A stretch of 64,000 nucleotides of DNA from Endozoicomonas sp. G2_2 (GTDB taxonomy: Bacteria > Pseudomonadota > Gammaproteobacteria > Nevskiales > Salinisphaeraceae): positions 372,001-436,000 of the forward strand of contig NZ_JAGHQU010000001.1 of assembly GCF_017744135.1 (NCBI RefSeq), given 5' to 3'. Under the pieces are notes generated by a model. It saw nothing but the letters and a program-made list of their open reading frames with translations, made no database searches and had not been told where the DNA came from. Below are positions 47,158-55,988 of the stretch, in pieces. The first letter of the stretch is position 1. Each line of letters starts with the position of its first letter. The position numbers were made by a program, and so were the translations under genes.

Positions 47158-47316
47158 TCATCGCCTGGCGATGATATAGACCGCGTGAACAATACCCGGG
47201 ATATAGCCGAGCAGGGTGAGCAGGATGTTGATCCAGAAATGCAGGCCGATGCCCACCTGCAGGAACACGCCCACCGGCGGTAGCAGGATGGAAAGCAGGA
47301 TGCGGATGAGATCCAT
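47158..47316 (-). CDS. YqaE/Pmp3-family small membrane protein
   Basis: 52 residues: MDLIRILLSILLPPVGVFL, then GIGLHFWINILLTLLG and YIPGIVHAVYIIARR. This is the complete two-helix Pmp3 (UPF0057) pattern, with the LPPVGVFL and YIPGIVHA hallmarks. These tiny inner-membrane proteins are linked to salt or cold stress and membrane potential. It lies 75 bp upstream of the LLM gene start on the same strand. It is too short for many gene callers. Confidence 0.93.
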   Translation of the reverse strand: MDLIRILLSILLPPVGVFLQVGIGLHFWINILLTLLGYIPGIVHAVYIIARR

Positions 47317-47392
47317 GGCGATTCGATTGGTGAATGTCAGACCGACATCCTAGAGCATTTGTCGAATCCAGCCTGAATGAAATCGGCGGAAT

Positions 47393-47419
47393 CCGGCCGC
47401 GGCATGACACCGCGGCCGG
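47393..47419. other. Perfect 10-bp stem-loop after the acetamidase gene
   Basis: CCGGCCGCGG-CATGACA-CCGCGGCCGG with no T run; perhaps a terminator-like or mRNA-stabilising hairpin. Confidence 0.45.
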
Positions 47420-47429
47420 AAGGGCCGTG

Positions 47430-48650
47430 CTAGTCGGCGGCTTCGAGGTCCTGGAAGTCGGCCTTTCGGATCAACGCATGAATGCCCTTGGTCTTGTCGA
47501 CCACCTGCGATACTTCGAAGTCGGTCGCGGCACTCAGATAGGCCAGCGCGAGCGCTTCGTCGATATCGTACTGCGCATGCAGGAAACGGATGGACTCGCG
47601 TACCGCGTCCTTCATTGCCAGATCCAGATCCTCGTCGAGACCGACCGTGATCCAGTAGTCGTTCGTCTCGCCGAGGAGTTTGTCGACCTGCTTGCCCGGC
47701 AGTTCCGCCTGGCCGCTCTCGAGCAGGGTGAGCTTGAGGGTGGCGCGCAGCGAGCCTTCCAGTGCGGTGAGTGCGACTTCGCCGTCACCCTGGGTGAAGT
47801 GGCTGTCGCCGGTATAGAACAGGCCGCCGTCGACCTCGATCGGGTAATACACGGTGCTGCCCGCGCCGAGGTCGTTGATATCAGCATTGCCGCCGATACG
47901 CGACGGCGGCACCGAATTCACCGGCTCGGCGGTGTCGGGGGCGACGCCCATGATGCCCATGAACGGATGCAGCGGGAACCGGATCTCGCGGTCGTTGCCG
48001 GCATCCAGCACGCCGTACCACTGATCGCCTTCCGCTTCGATCGGCGCGAAGGTCGACACGTTGGCATAGCGTTCCGGATAGGCGCTGCTCGGATTGTCCT
48101 TGGGTTCGGTCTTGGGGTACTCGCCGGGCAGTGCGCCCTTGCCGTGGCGGTTGGAAATCACGCCGTAGGGAACGCGCGGCTCGAGCTTGACGACCTCGAC
48201 CTTGAGAACGTCACCCGGTTCGGCGCCTTCGATGGCGACCGGGCCGGTGACGATATGCGGTCCGTCGTTGAAGAAGTCGTGCTCGATGTCGGAGCCGGTG
48301 ATCGCAATGGCGTCTGCCAGGACCTGATCCTTGGCGACATCCTTGGTTGCGAAGTAGGCCACGGGGTCGCGGCCCTGATCCTCGAGAATGCCCTCGTGCG
48401 AAACGGTGTCGAAGGTCACGGTGCTGCCGGACGGCACGGTCAGTACCGGCTTTGCACTGTTATTGGGCAGATACCCCCAGCGTACGGTGTCGACTGTGGA
48501 CGGCACGTAGTAGTTGCCGCTGTAATCGCCCGTCGTCATTTTCTGGGGGGTTTCCGCCAGCGGCTGGAGAATGGCGAAGTCGTCGGTGGCGGCTTGTGCT
48601 GAAAGCGCGGTGCAGCACAGTGCTAGCGCGCCGGCGAGGTGGCGTTTCAT
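47430..48650 (-). CDS. Acetamidase/formamidase family protein with signal peptide
   Basis: 406 residues from the ATG at 48650; a frame to 48728 has no ribosome site. The N-terminus MKRHLAGALALCCTALSAQA is a typical Sec signal peptide, so the enzyme is probably periplasmic. The FmdA/AmdA fold is seen in SGSTVTFDTVSHEGI, PVAIEGAEPGDVLKVEVVKL and IGGNADINDLGAGSTVYYP. Members hydrolyse formamide or acetamide to ammonia and acid. It is divergent from the BCCT gene. Confidence 0.88.
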   Translation of the reverse strand: MKRHLAGALALCCTALSAQAATDDFAILQPLAETPQKMTTGDYSGNYYVPSTVDTVRWGYLPNNSAKPVLTVPSGSTVTFDTVSHEGILEDQGRDPVAYFATKDVAKDQVLADAIAITGSDIEHDFFNDGPHIVTGPVAIEGAEPGDVLKVEVVKLEPRVPYGVISNRHGKGALPGEYPKTEPKDNPSSAYPERYANVSTFAPIEAEGDQWYGVLDAGNDREIRFPLHPFMGIMGVAPDTAEPVNSVPPSRIGGNADINDLGAGSTVYYPIEVDGGLFYTGDSHFTQGDGEVALTALEGSLRATLKLTLLESGQAELPGKQVDKLLGETNDYWITVGLDEDLDLAMKDAVRESIRFLHAQYDIDEALALAYLSAATDFEVSQVVDKTKGIHALIRKADFQDLEAAD

Positions 48651-48953
48651 CGTTGTCCTGTATGTCGATGGGTGAATATCGACGAGGCTTGCGCAAGAGT
48701 CGGGCCAGCCGTGCGCCGCGCAGGGCATACCCGCGAGTAATGCCGAATATCGTACGGCGGCCGCGGTGGGTGAAGGCGCACGCGCGGGGCAGTGCCCGGC
48801 GTGGGCGCCCGGTGCGTATACCGACAGGGCGGGCGACGACCCGGGCTGTCACCCCATCGAGCGCCGCGATCCGATGCCGAGGCGGGTTTGATCGCTTGCC
48901 GCGGTGATGGCGAATCGCGGCGATCCGGTGTCAGTGCAAGGCATGGCAAGCGT

Positions 48954-48982
48954 TTGCGGGTACTCGGGCTAAGTGCTAGTAA
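48954..48982 (+). promoter_or_regulatory. Probable promoter of the BCCT gene
   Basis: TTGCGG (48954-48959), 17-bp spacer, TAGTAA (48977-48982). The start site would be near 48989, leaving an ATG at 49002 almost leaderless and a TTG at 49080 with a normal leader. Confidence 0.5.
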
Positions 48983-49079
48983 TGTTGCATACGGCAGACG
49001 TATGTCGTCGGCCATCCTCTCTCGCCCCGTTGAGCTCGCGTTTGCTCCAGGGGGCGTCAATTCAAATACCGGGGGTTCC

Positions 49080-50741
49080 TTGAGTAATTTGCTAACGCGC
49101 AGCCAACGCGTCTATACCGGCTCCGCACTCGTGATCATCGCTCTGGTGATCGTCGGTGCTGCATTTCCCGAGGCCTTCGGCCGGTTTGCCAACAGTGCGT
49201 TGGACTCCGTCTCCCATGTGTTTGGCTGGCTCTATCTGATTTCGGTGTTCGGGTTCGTGATCTTTCTGGTGGGGCTGGCGTTCAGCCGTTACGGCAAGAT
49301 CCGACTCGGCGAACCCTACAGCGAACCCGAGTACAGCTTTTTCTCCTGGGTCAGCATGTTGCTGGCGGCGGGCTTCGGCGTCGGGCTCGTGTTCTACGGT
49401 CTGGCCGAGCCGATACTGCATTATCTGAATCCGCCGTATAACGACATGCCGGGCTCCACCCCCGAGTCGGCGCGCTACGCAATCCAGTACAGCTTCTTTC
49501 ACTGGGGCATCAGCCAGTGGGCAGGCTTTTCGATCGTGGGCCTGATCATTGCCTACTTTCAGTTTCGCAAGAAGAAGTCGGGGCTGGTTTCGACGGTCAT
49601 GGAACCCATGACCGACAAGCTGCCCGCCGGCGCGCGTCAGCCCACCAGCGATGCGCTCAACATCTTCGCGGTCGTCGCCACGGTCATGGGTGTCGCCACT
49701 TCGCTCGGGCTGGGCGTACTGCAGATCAACGGCGGGCTCAATCAGATGTTCGGCGTGCCGGACACCACCCTGTGGAAATTCATCATCCTCGGCGTGATGT
49801 GTGCCTGCTACACGATGTCGAGCTACTCGGGCCTGGACAAGGGCATCCAGTGGTTGTCGAACATCAACCTGGCGCTGTGTCTCGGCCTGATGGGCTGGGT
49901 GCTTTCTACCGGGCCGACGATCTTCATTCTCAACACCATCGTGGTCGGTATTGGCGACTACATGGAAAACTTCATCGCCATGAGTCTGCGCATGAACCCG
50001 TTCGAGGATACCGGCGAGAACTGGATCTCGAGCTGGACGGTGTTCTACTGGGCGTGGGTGATCGCCTGGTCGCCGTTCGTGGGTACCTTCGTGGCGCGTA
50101 TCTCGAAAGGGCGCACCATTCGCGAATACGTCATGGGCGTGCTGATCGTGCCGCCGCTGCTGGCCTGCGGCTTCATCGGTGTATTCGGCGGCGCCGCGCT
50201 GCATATGGAGCTGTTTGGCGATGCCGCCGGCACGCTGACCAGCGCCGTGGACGAAAACATCACGTCCGCGCTGTTCACCTTCTTCGAGATGATGCCGTTC
50301 ACCAATGTGCTCTCGATCCTGGCGATGTGCCTGATCTTCGTGTTCCTGGTGACCTCGGCGGATTCGGCCTCCTATATCGTGGCCCAGATGACCGACGAAG
50401 GGTCGCTCGAGCCGCCGCTCTACAAGCGCCTGTCCTGGGGGCTGATGATCTCGGCGATCTGTCTCACGCTGATCGTGGCCGGCGGTCTCAAGGGCCTTCA
50501 GACCGGGTCGCTGCTGGCGGCGTTGCCGTTTTTGGTCATCCTGTACTTCATGGTCTTCGTGCTGACGCGCGAATTGCGTGACGACAGACGTCGCATGCTC
50601 ATGGATCTCTATGAGAAGCATGAATCCATGCCCGTTGGCGCCGACGCGTTCGAGGCCCGGGACATTCTCAACGATGTCTGGGACGACGACGACTACGAAG
50701 ACGCCGACGACGAAGGCAAGCGGTCGCGCTCCAGCGGCTGA
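49080..50741 (+). CDS. BCCT-family betaine/choline/carnitine transporter
   Basis: 553 residues if started at TTG 49080, which has GGGGG 5-9 nt upstream; ATG 49002 would add 26 residues. Twelve membrane helices. The substrate-site helix has FYWAWVIAWSPFVGTFVARISKGRTIRE, quoted here by key residues Trp, Trp, Ser-Pro-Phe; GVATSLGLGVLQINGG is the unwound glycine-rich helix. The C-terminal tail is very acidic (WDDDDYEDADDEGK). It imports compatible solutes with sodium or protons, fitting a salt-exposed organism. Confidence 0.93.
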   Translation: MSNLLTRSQRVYTGSALVIIALVIVGAAFPEAFGRFANSALDSVSHVFGWLYLISVFGFVIFLVGLAFSRYGKIRLGEPYSEPEYSFFSWVSMLLAAGFGVGLVFYGLAEPILHYLNPPYNDMPGSTPESARYAIQYSFFHWGISQWAGFSIVGLIIAYFQFRKKKSGLVSTVMEPMTDKLPAGARQPTSDALNIFAVVATVMGVATSLGLGVLQINGGLNQMFGVPDTTLWKFIILGVMCACYTMSSYSGLDKGIQWLSNINLALCLGLMGWVLSTGPTIFILNTIVVGIGDYMENFIAMSLRMNPFEDTGENWISSWTVFYWAWVIAWSPFVGTFVARISKGRTIREYVMGVLIVPPLLACGFIGVFGGAALHMELFGDAAGTLTSAVDENITSALFTFFEMMPFTNVLSILAMCLIFVFLVTSADSASYIVAQMTDEGSLEPPLYKRLSWGLMISAICLTLIVAGGLKGLQTGSLLAALPFLVILYFMVFVLTRELRDDRRRMLMDLYEKHESMPVGADAFEARDILNDVWDDDDYEDADDEGKRSRSSG

Positions 50742-50766
50742 CGGTGGTTCCGGTTTGGCTGGCACG

Positions 50767-50797
50767 GGCCGCGTCGGGAAACCGGCGCGGCCTTTTT
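50767..50797 (+). terminator. Terminator of the BCCT gene
   Basis: GGCCGCGTCGG-GAAA-CCGGCGCGGCC stem then TTTTT. Confidence 0.88.
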
Positions 50798-50868
50798 GTT
50801 GGTTCAGCGGTAGTTCACGCCCGATCGCTAGATTGAGCGCGTAACAACGACCCTGTCAGGAGCAGCAC

Positions 50869-51183
50869 ATGAAGAAGACCATCGCCATACTCGCCACCGG
50901 TACCGCACTGTCGTTCGCAAGCACGGCCGGCATGGCGGGCGACACGCTCAATTCGGCGATCGGCGGGGGCCTGGGCGGGGCGGCCGGCGCGGCGGTCGGC
51001 CAGGCGCTTTACGGCTCGACCGGGGCAGTCGTCGGCGGCGGTCTGGGCGGCGCGGGCGGCGCCGTACTCGCCAACGAATATAACGACCGGGGCCATGATC
51101 GCCATTACGACCGCGGCCGCCGTCACGGCAAGCACTATCGCAAGCACCACAAACACCACGGTAAGCATCACCGGCATCATTAA
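50869..51183 (+). CDS. Small exported glycine-zipper protein with His/Lys-rich tail
   Basis: 104 residues; AGGAG precedes the ATG. Signal peptide cleaved near GMAG-DTL. The glycine zipper GGGLGGAAGAAVGQALYGS and GAVVGGGLGGAGGAV is followed by a tail of alternating His, Lys and Arg (HYRKHHKHHGKHHRHH). It shares the plan of the protein at 44394, but the tail is basic rather than acidic. Metal or polyanion binding by the tail is a guess. Confidence 0.78.
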   Translation: MKKTIAILATGTALSFASTAGMAGDTLNSAIGGGLGGAAGAAVGQALYGSTGAVVGGGLGGAGGAVLANEYNDRGHDRHYDRGRRHGKHYRKHHKHHGKHHRHH

Positions 51184-51231
51184 TGAGTGCGTGCGATTGC
51201 ACGCCTCGCTGATGCACAGCGGGCCCCGAAC

Positions 51232-51266
51232 AAAAAAAGCCGGGTGGTGTGCCACCCGGCTTTTTT
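51232..51266. terminator. Bidirectional terminator
   Basis: AAAAAAAGCCGGGTGG-TGTG-CCACCCGGCTTTTTT between convergent genes. Confidence 0.92.
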
Positions 51267-51297
51267 CATGAGCGTGCGTTCGCGAGCGCGGCGCCGG

Positions 51298-52800
51298 TCA
51301 GGCGTTGGTATCCGTGGACGCAACGCAGAATAGCTCGGCCAGTGAATGGCGCTTGCGCGTGTTCTCGGGCGCGAGCGCGAACGCTGCGTTCACGCTGCTG
51401 GCACGGGTACAGCCGTGTCGCGCGTCCACGCTTGCACTCGACGCGATCAGGGTATTCGGCATGTCCGGCACGTTGTCGAGCTTGGCGATCAGCGGCTGGA
51501 TACGGTTGGTGAATGCGGCAAGCCGGTCCTGCGCCAGGGAATGGCCGTCAGGCAGCCGCATGGTCAGGGGATTGTGGGCCGTGCCGTTGCGCCGCACCTC
51601 GTAGTGCAGATGCGGGCCGGTGGCTTCGCCCGTGGCGCCCACATAGCCGATCACGTCGCCCTTGCGCACCCGATCGCCTTTCTTGAGATCGTCGACGAAC
51701 TGATACATGTGTCCGTAGCGCGTGGTGTAGCCATCGAAGTGACGCAGCTGCACGATGCGACCGTAGCCGTGCTTGCGGCCGACGAACGTCACCACGCCGT
51801 CCCCGGCTGCGTGAATCGGCGTACCGCGTGCTGCGGCGAAGTCCACGCCCCAGTGCGGGCGTCGCACCCGCAATATGGGATGCAGGCGGTTCGGGTTGAA
51901 CGGCGAACTCACGCGCTTGTAGTTCACCGGATGACGCGACAACGACGGTTCGTAGGGTTTGCCCGCGGCGTCGTAGTAGCGGGCTTCGCCGTCGTCGTTG
52001 ACCGCACGGAATGCCTTGAGGTTCTGCCCGCCGGTGGTGATGCTCGCCGCGATCACCGGCCCGGCCGCCACGCGCTTGCCGTCGGCATACTCGGCGTCAT
52101 AAACCACGCTGAAGGTGTCGCCGGGATGCATGTGGCGAGACAGGTTCGCGCGATAGCGGTAGATATGCGCCAGCTGGGTGGCGATGTTCGGGGGCACGCC
52201 CGCACTCGACAACGACTGCGCCAGCGAGCCGTCGACCACGCCGCGCGCACTCAGGCGCCGGGTATGGGTATCGAGATGCACGATCTCGGCCTCGAGGGCG
52301 CCGGGCGTGGCCGTGTCGCTGCCGAGCCCGGTGCGGCTGACAGACAGCGTATCGACCGCGTTGAGCTTGAAGCGCAATTCCGCGAGCCGTCCGCCGGTCG
52401 TCTTGCGCAGCTCGAGCGTATCGCCCGGGCGCAGTCTCTCCAGCGGTTTGACGGTCTCGCCGAGTGCCAGCAGATCGACCCATTCGCGCGCGGGCAGACC
52501 GGCTCGCGAGAAGATCTTGGACAGGGAATCGCCGGGTTCGACGGTGATCTGGCGCCAGGGCGTGATTTCCGGCGCGCTCTTGGCAAGCAGCGCCTGGCGC
52601 TCGTCCGGCGCGAGCTGGGCCGCGAGCAGGGGGCGGGACTCATGGGTGCCGAGGACGGCGGCGCTGTTGAAGCCGCTGGTGTGCAGGTTCGCGCTCGCAC
52701 CGTGCGAGAACGGGTTTGCATGGGCGCTGCCCATACAAACGAACAAACCTATTCCCAGCGCGCCGTGCGAGCCGGCACGCAAAAAATCCAACCAACGCAT
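51298..52800 (-). CDS. M23-family murein endopeptidase (MepM/OapA-like)
   Basis: 500 residues. A hydrophobic N-terminal signal/anchor (LGIGLFVCMGSAHA) is followed by a LysM-like/OapA segment ITVEPGDSLSKIFSRAGL (about 86-103), a Csd3-like middle domain and the LytM peptidase domain. Zinc ligands are in HWGVDFAA (HxxxD) and HLHYEV (HxH). It cleaves peptidoglycan cross-links in the periplasm. The tail of about 50 residues after NRIQPLIAKL contains two cysteines and has no known domain. Confidence 0.92.
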   Translation of the reverse strand: MRWLDFLRAGSHGALGIGLFVCMGSAHANPFSHGASANLHTSGFNSAAVLGTHESRPLLAAQLAPDERQALLAKSAPEITPWRQITVEPGDSLSKIFSRAGLPAREWVDLLALGETVKPLERLRPGDTLELRKTTGGRLAELRFKLNAVDTLSVSRTGLGSDTATPGALEAEIVHLDTHTRRLSARGVVDGSLAQSLSSAGVPPNIATQLAHIYRYRANLSRHMHPGDTFSVVYDAEYADGKRVAAGPVIAASITTGGQNLKAFRAVNDDGEARYYDAAGKPYEPSLSRHPVNYKRVSSPFNPNRLHPILRVRRPHWGVDFAAARGTPIHAAGDGVVTFVGRKHGYGRIVQLRHFDGYTTRYGHMYQFVDDLKKGDRVRKGDVIGYVGATGEATGPHLHYEVRRNGTAHNPLTMRLPDGHSLAQDRLAAFTNRIQPLIAKLDNVPDMPNTLIASSASVDARHGCTRASSVNAAFALAPENTRKRHSLAELFCVASTDTNA

Positions 52801-53211
52801 CTATTGCCCTCGGTTCCTCGCGCTCTTGCAGCGAAAGCTTTTGCCCAACAGTCGCCTTCGACGGCGGCCAGCGGTAAAAGTTTCGTAACAGTCGCATGAT
52901 CGTCTGCCCCGGTCCCCAACCGTGGCGTCGTGTTCTGCCGCAGCGAACTGCGGGTTATACAGTAACATCGAACAGATCGGCGTGAAGCTTGAGCCCGATC
53001 GCGATTCGTGTCGCTCCCGAGCGGGCGACATCGGCGCGGCCAGAGTTTTGCAGACGCGACAAGCGCTAGCGCGATACTTGTGCGGCATCGCCTGAATTGT
53101 GTGTTGTGCTGCGCCAATGCGTGTCGCCGGTAAAGCGGGCGGTGTGGATGCGCAAATCCAGCGCGAGTGACAGCGCAGCGGTTGCCGGTGGCGCGACCGG
53201 GCGGCGGGGGA
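52801..53211. other. 411-bp region upstream of the M23 gene
   Basis: No gene or terminator recognised. A TATAAC -10-like box on the minus strand is present near 52960, without a convincing -35 box. Confidence 0.4.
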
Positions 53212-54734
53212 TCAGCCCCGCGGGCGCGAAAGCCAGACCAGGACGGTAAGCGACAGAAACACGCAGCCGGCAAGGAAATACATCTCGTTCAGGCCGAGCA
53301 TGAACGACTGCTCCGAAATCGTGCGTGCCAGCGCGCCGTAGGCCTGATGTTCGGTCAGGCCCTGGGCCTGTGCCTGCGCGAGCCATTGCTGTGTCAGCGG
53401 GTCGGACATCGACGTGTGCGCACTCAGCACATGATCGTGGTAGGCCTGCCGTCGATCCCACATCGTCACCGAAAGCGAGGTGCCGAAACTCAGGGCGATC
53501 AGGCGCATGAAGTTGAACAGCCCGGAGGCGCTGGCCACCTTGCTGCTCGGCAGGCCGGTCAGCGACAGCGTGATCAGCGGGATGAAGAAACAGGCCAGCC
53601 CGATGCCCCACGGCAGGCGGGTGAGAAACAGCTGTTCGAAACTGATCTGCGTGTTGGCGTCGGCCTTGACGAACGACAGCCCCGCGAACAGCAGCATGCC
53701 GAAGGTGACGATCACCCGGATATCGATCTTGTCGGTCAACCGGCCGACGATGGGCGAGAAAATGGCGCCCATCAGGCCCAGCGAGGCGGTGGTGATACCG
53801 GCCCAGGTCGGCGTGTAGCCCTGCTCATTCTGCAGCCAGAGCGGCAGCAGCACCACGCCCGCGAAATAGGTCATGAAGCCGAGCGTCACGCACAACGTGG
53901 CGATGGTGAAATTGCGCCGGCCGAACAGTTTGAGGTCACCACTGGGTTGTCGTCGGTCAGCTCCCAAACCACGAAGAAGGCCAGGAACACGGTTGCCGTG
54001 ATCGCGAGCGTGACGATGAACGGCGACTGGAACCAGGCCTCGTCGTTGCCCTTGTCGAGCATGATCTGCAGCGCACCGACACCGACGATCAGAAGCGCCA
54101 GGCCCACGAGGTCGATCGGCAGCTTCTGGGTTTCGGTTTCGCGGTTGCGCAGGATGAACCAGGTGCCGGCCGCGGCGAATATCCCCACCGGCACGTTGAT
54201 ATAGAAGATCCACGACCAGCTCACGTTGTCGGTGATCCAGCCGCCGAGAATGGGCCCGGCCACCGGCCCGACTACGGCGGTCATCCCCCAGATGCCGTTG
54301 GCGAAGCCGCGCTTTTCCGGCGAATAGTTGGCCAGTAGCAGGCTCTGGGACAGCGGGATCATGGGCCCGGCGACCACCCCCTGCGCGGCGCGCATCACCA
54401 GCAGCATCACGAACGATCCGGAAATGCCGCACAAAAACGAGAACAGGGTGAACAGCACCGTGCACCACACGAACAGCTTCACTTCGCCCACGCGCTTGGC
54501 CAGCCAGCCGGAGACCGGTACCGCAATCGCGTTGGCCACCGCGAACGACGTGATCACCCACGTCCCGTTGCTGGTGGACACGCCCAGGTTGCCGGCGATG
54601 GTCGGAATCGACACGTTGGCGATCGACACATCCAGCACGTTCATGAACACCGCCAGCGCCAGACTCAGGGTGACGAGTACCAGCGCGCCCGGCGGCAGCG
54701 GCGCCGGGGCGCTGTCGTCGGCGGTGGTGCTCAT
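53212..54734 (-). pseudogene. emrB: EmrB-type MFS efflux transporter, frameshifted
   Basis: The N-terminal part (54734 to about 53940) reads in one frame, ending in sense ...ELTDDNPVV; the rest (about 53937 to 53212) continues in another, ...DLKLFGRRNFTIATLC. Together they make a normal DHA2 transporter of about 507 residues if one base is restored between 53937 and 53938 (GTGGT-GAC instead of GTGGTCGAC or similar). The 14-helix pattern, AGPMIPLSQSLLL and MTAVVGPVAGPILGG are present. As read, the protein stops early at 282 residues. Either a recent inactivation or a sequencing error. It overlaps emrA by 4 bp. Confidence 0.85.
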
Positions 54735-55978
54735 GACTGCGGCGAAAGCCGGCCGATGGTGTTCGCGGGTGCGGCGGCCGTCGTGGCGGGGTCGCCGTCG
54801 TTGACCGCGATGATGCGATCGATCAGCTGTGCGGCGCCGTCGTCACGCTGGCGATAGACATCGGTGCGCATGCGCGTGGATTCGGGGGCGTGTTCGGCCA
54901 GCGGTTTGCCGCTGGTGTCGTGCAGATCGACGCTGACATGCATGGACAGGCCGATACGCAGCGGATGACCCGAAAGATCGTCCTCGTCGATGACGATGCG
55001 GACCGGCACGCGGCGCACGATCTTGATCCAGTTGCCCGAGGCGTTCTGCGGCGGCAGCAGCTCGAAGGCCGCGCCGGTACCGGGGCTGATGCCGGCGACG
55101 TGGCCGTGGTAGTGGGTTTCGTCGCCGTAGAAATCCGAATATACGTCGGCGGGCTGACCGATGCGCATGGCCGCGAGCTGGGTCTCCTTGAAATTGGCGT
55201 TCACCCAGACCTGGTCGATGGGCACGATCGCCAGCATCGGCTTGCTCGGGTCGACGCGCTGGCCGAGTTGCACGTCGCGCTGTGCGACATAACCGGATAC
55301 CGGCGCGGGCACACGGCTGCGGCGAACGTCGAGCCAGGCAGCGCGCAGGGTCGCCGCTGCCTGGCGCACTTCAGGATGACCGCGCAGGGTGGTGCCCTCG
55401 GTCTGGGCCTCGAGTTCGGTCAAGCGATGCCTTGCCGCGGCCAGCTGCGACTGTGCCTGCTGATAGGTCGCGCGGCTGTGTTCGAAAGCCTTCTGCGTCA
55501 CGCCGTGGACCTTGACCAAGCGCTGGTCGCGATTGAAGTCGCGGCGCGCCTGCTCGAGCTGGGTGCTGTACATGGCCACGGTGGCGCGCTGGGCGTCCGC
55601 CTGGGCGAACAGCTGGTGGACATGACGCGCGGCCCGCGCGAGGCCGGCACTGGCGTTTTCCAGCGCGTTGTCGACATCGGTGTCGTCGAGCTCGACGACC
55701 GTATCACCGGCGTTCACGCGGTCGGTGTCGTCCGCATGGATCGCGGTGACGGTGCCGCCACGTTGCGGCGTGAGCATGATGCGGTTGCCGTGGACATAGG
55801 CGTCGTCCGTCTCGGCATAGAATTGCGCAACGAGCAGGTAATACGCGCCGTAGGCCACGCCGATGAGAAGGAACACGGCGGCCAGGCCGAGCAGGTACCA
55901 CTTGCGTCGCGGGTTGCCCGTGCGGGCGGGGCGGTTCTCGCGGCGGGAGGGAGCGGGCGTGTTGGATTGATCGGCCAT
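54731..55978 (-). CDS. emrA: HlyD/EmrA-type membrane fusion protein
   Basis: 415 residues from the ATG at 55978 (AAAGGA upstream); a longer frame to 56107 lies inside the preceding gene. A basic cytoplasmic N-terminus precedes one membrane helix (WYLLGLAAVFLLIGVAYGAY, about 48-67), then the biotinyl-lipoyl half ETDDAYVHGNRIMLTPQRGG, a long coiled-coil hairpin (about 120-215) and the second half SGYVAQRDVQLGQRVDPSKP. It bridges EmrB to the outer-membrane channel. It is the only gene of the three-gene set without a frameshift. Confidence 0.93.
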   Translation of the reverse strand: MADQSNTPAPSRRENRPARTGNPRRKWYLLGLAAVFLLIGVAYGAYYLLVAQFYAETDDAYVHGNRIMLTPQRGGTVTAIHADDTDRVNAGDTVVELDDTDVDNALENASAGLARAARHVHQLFAQADAQRATVAMYSTQLEQARRDFNRDQRLVKVHGVTQKAFEHSRATYQQAQSQLAAARHRLTELEAQTEGTTLRGHPEVRQAAATLRAAWLDVRRSRVPAPVSGYVAQRDVQLGQRVDPSKPMLAIVPIDQVWVNANFKETQLAAMRIGQPADVYSDFYGDETHYHGHVAGISPGTGAAFELLPPQNASGNWIKIVRRVPVRIVIDEDDLSGHPLRIGLSMHVSVDLHDTSGKPLAEHAPESTRMRTDVYRQRDDGAAQLIDRIIAVNDGDPATTAAAPANTIGRLSPQS

Positions 55979-55988
55979 GGGCGTTCCT

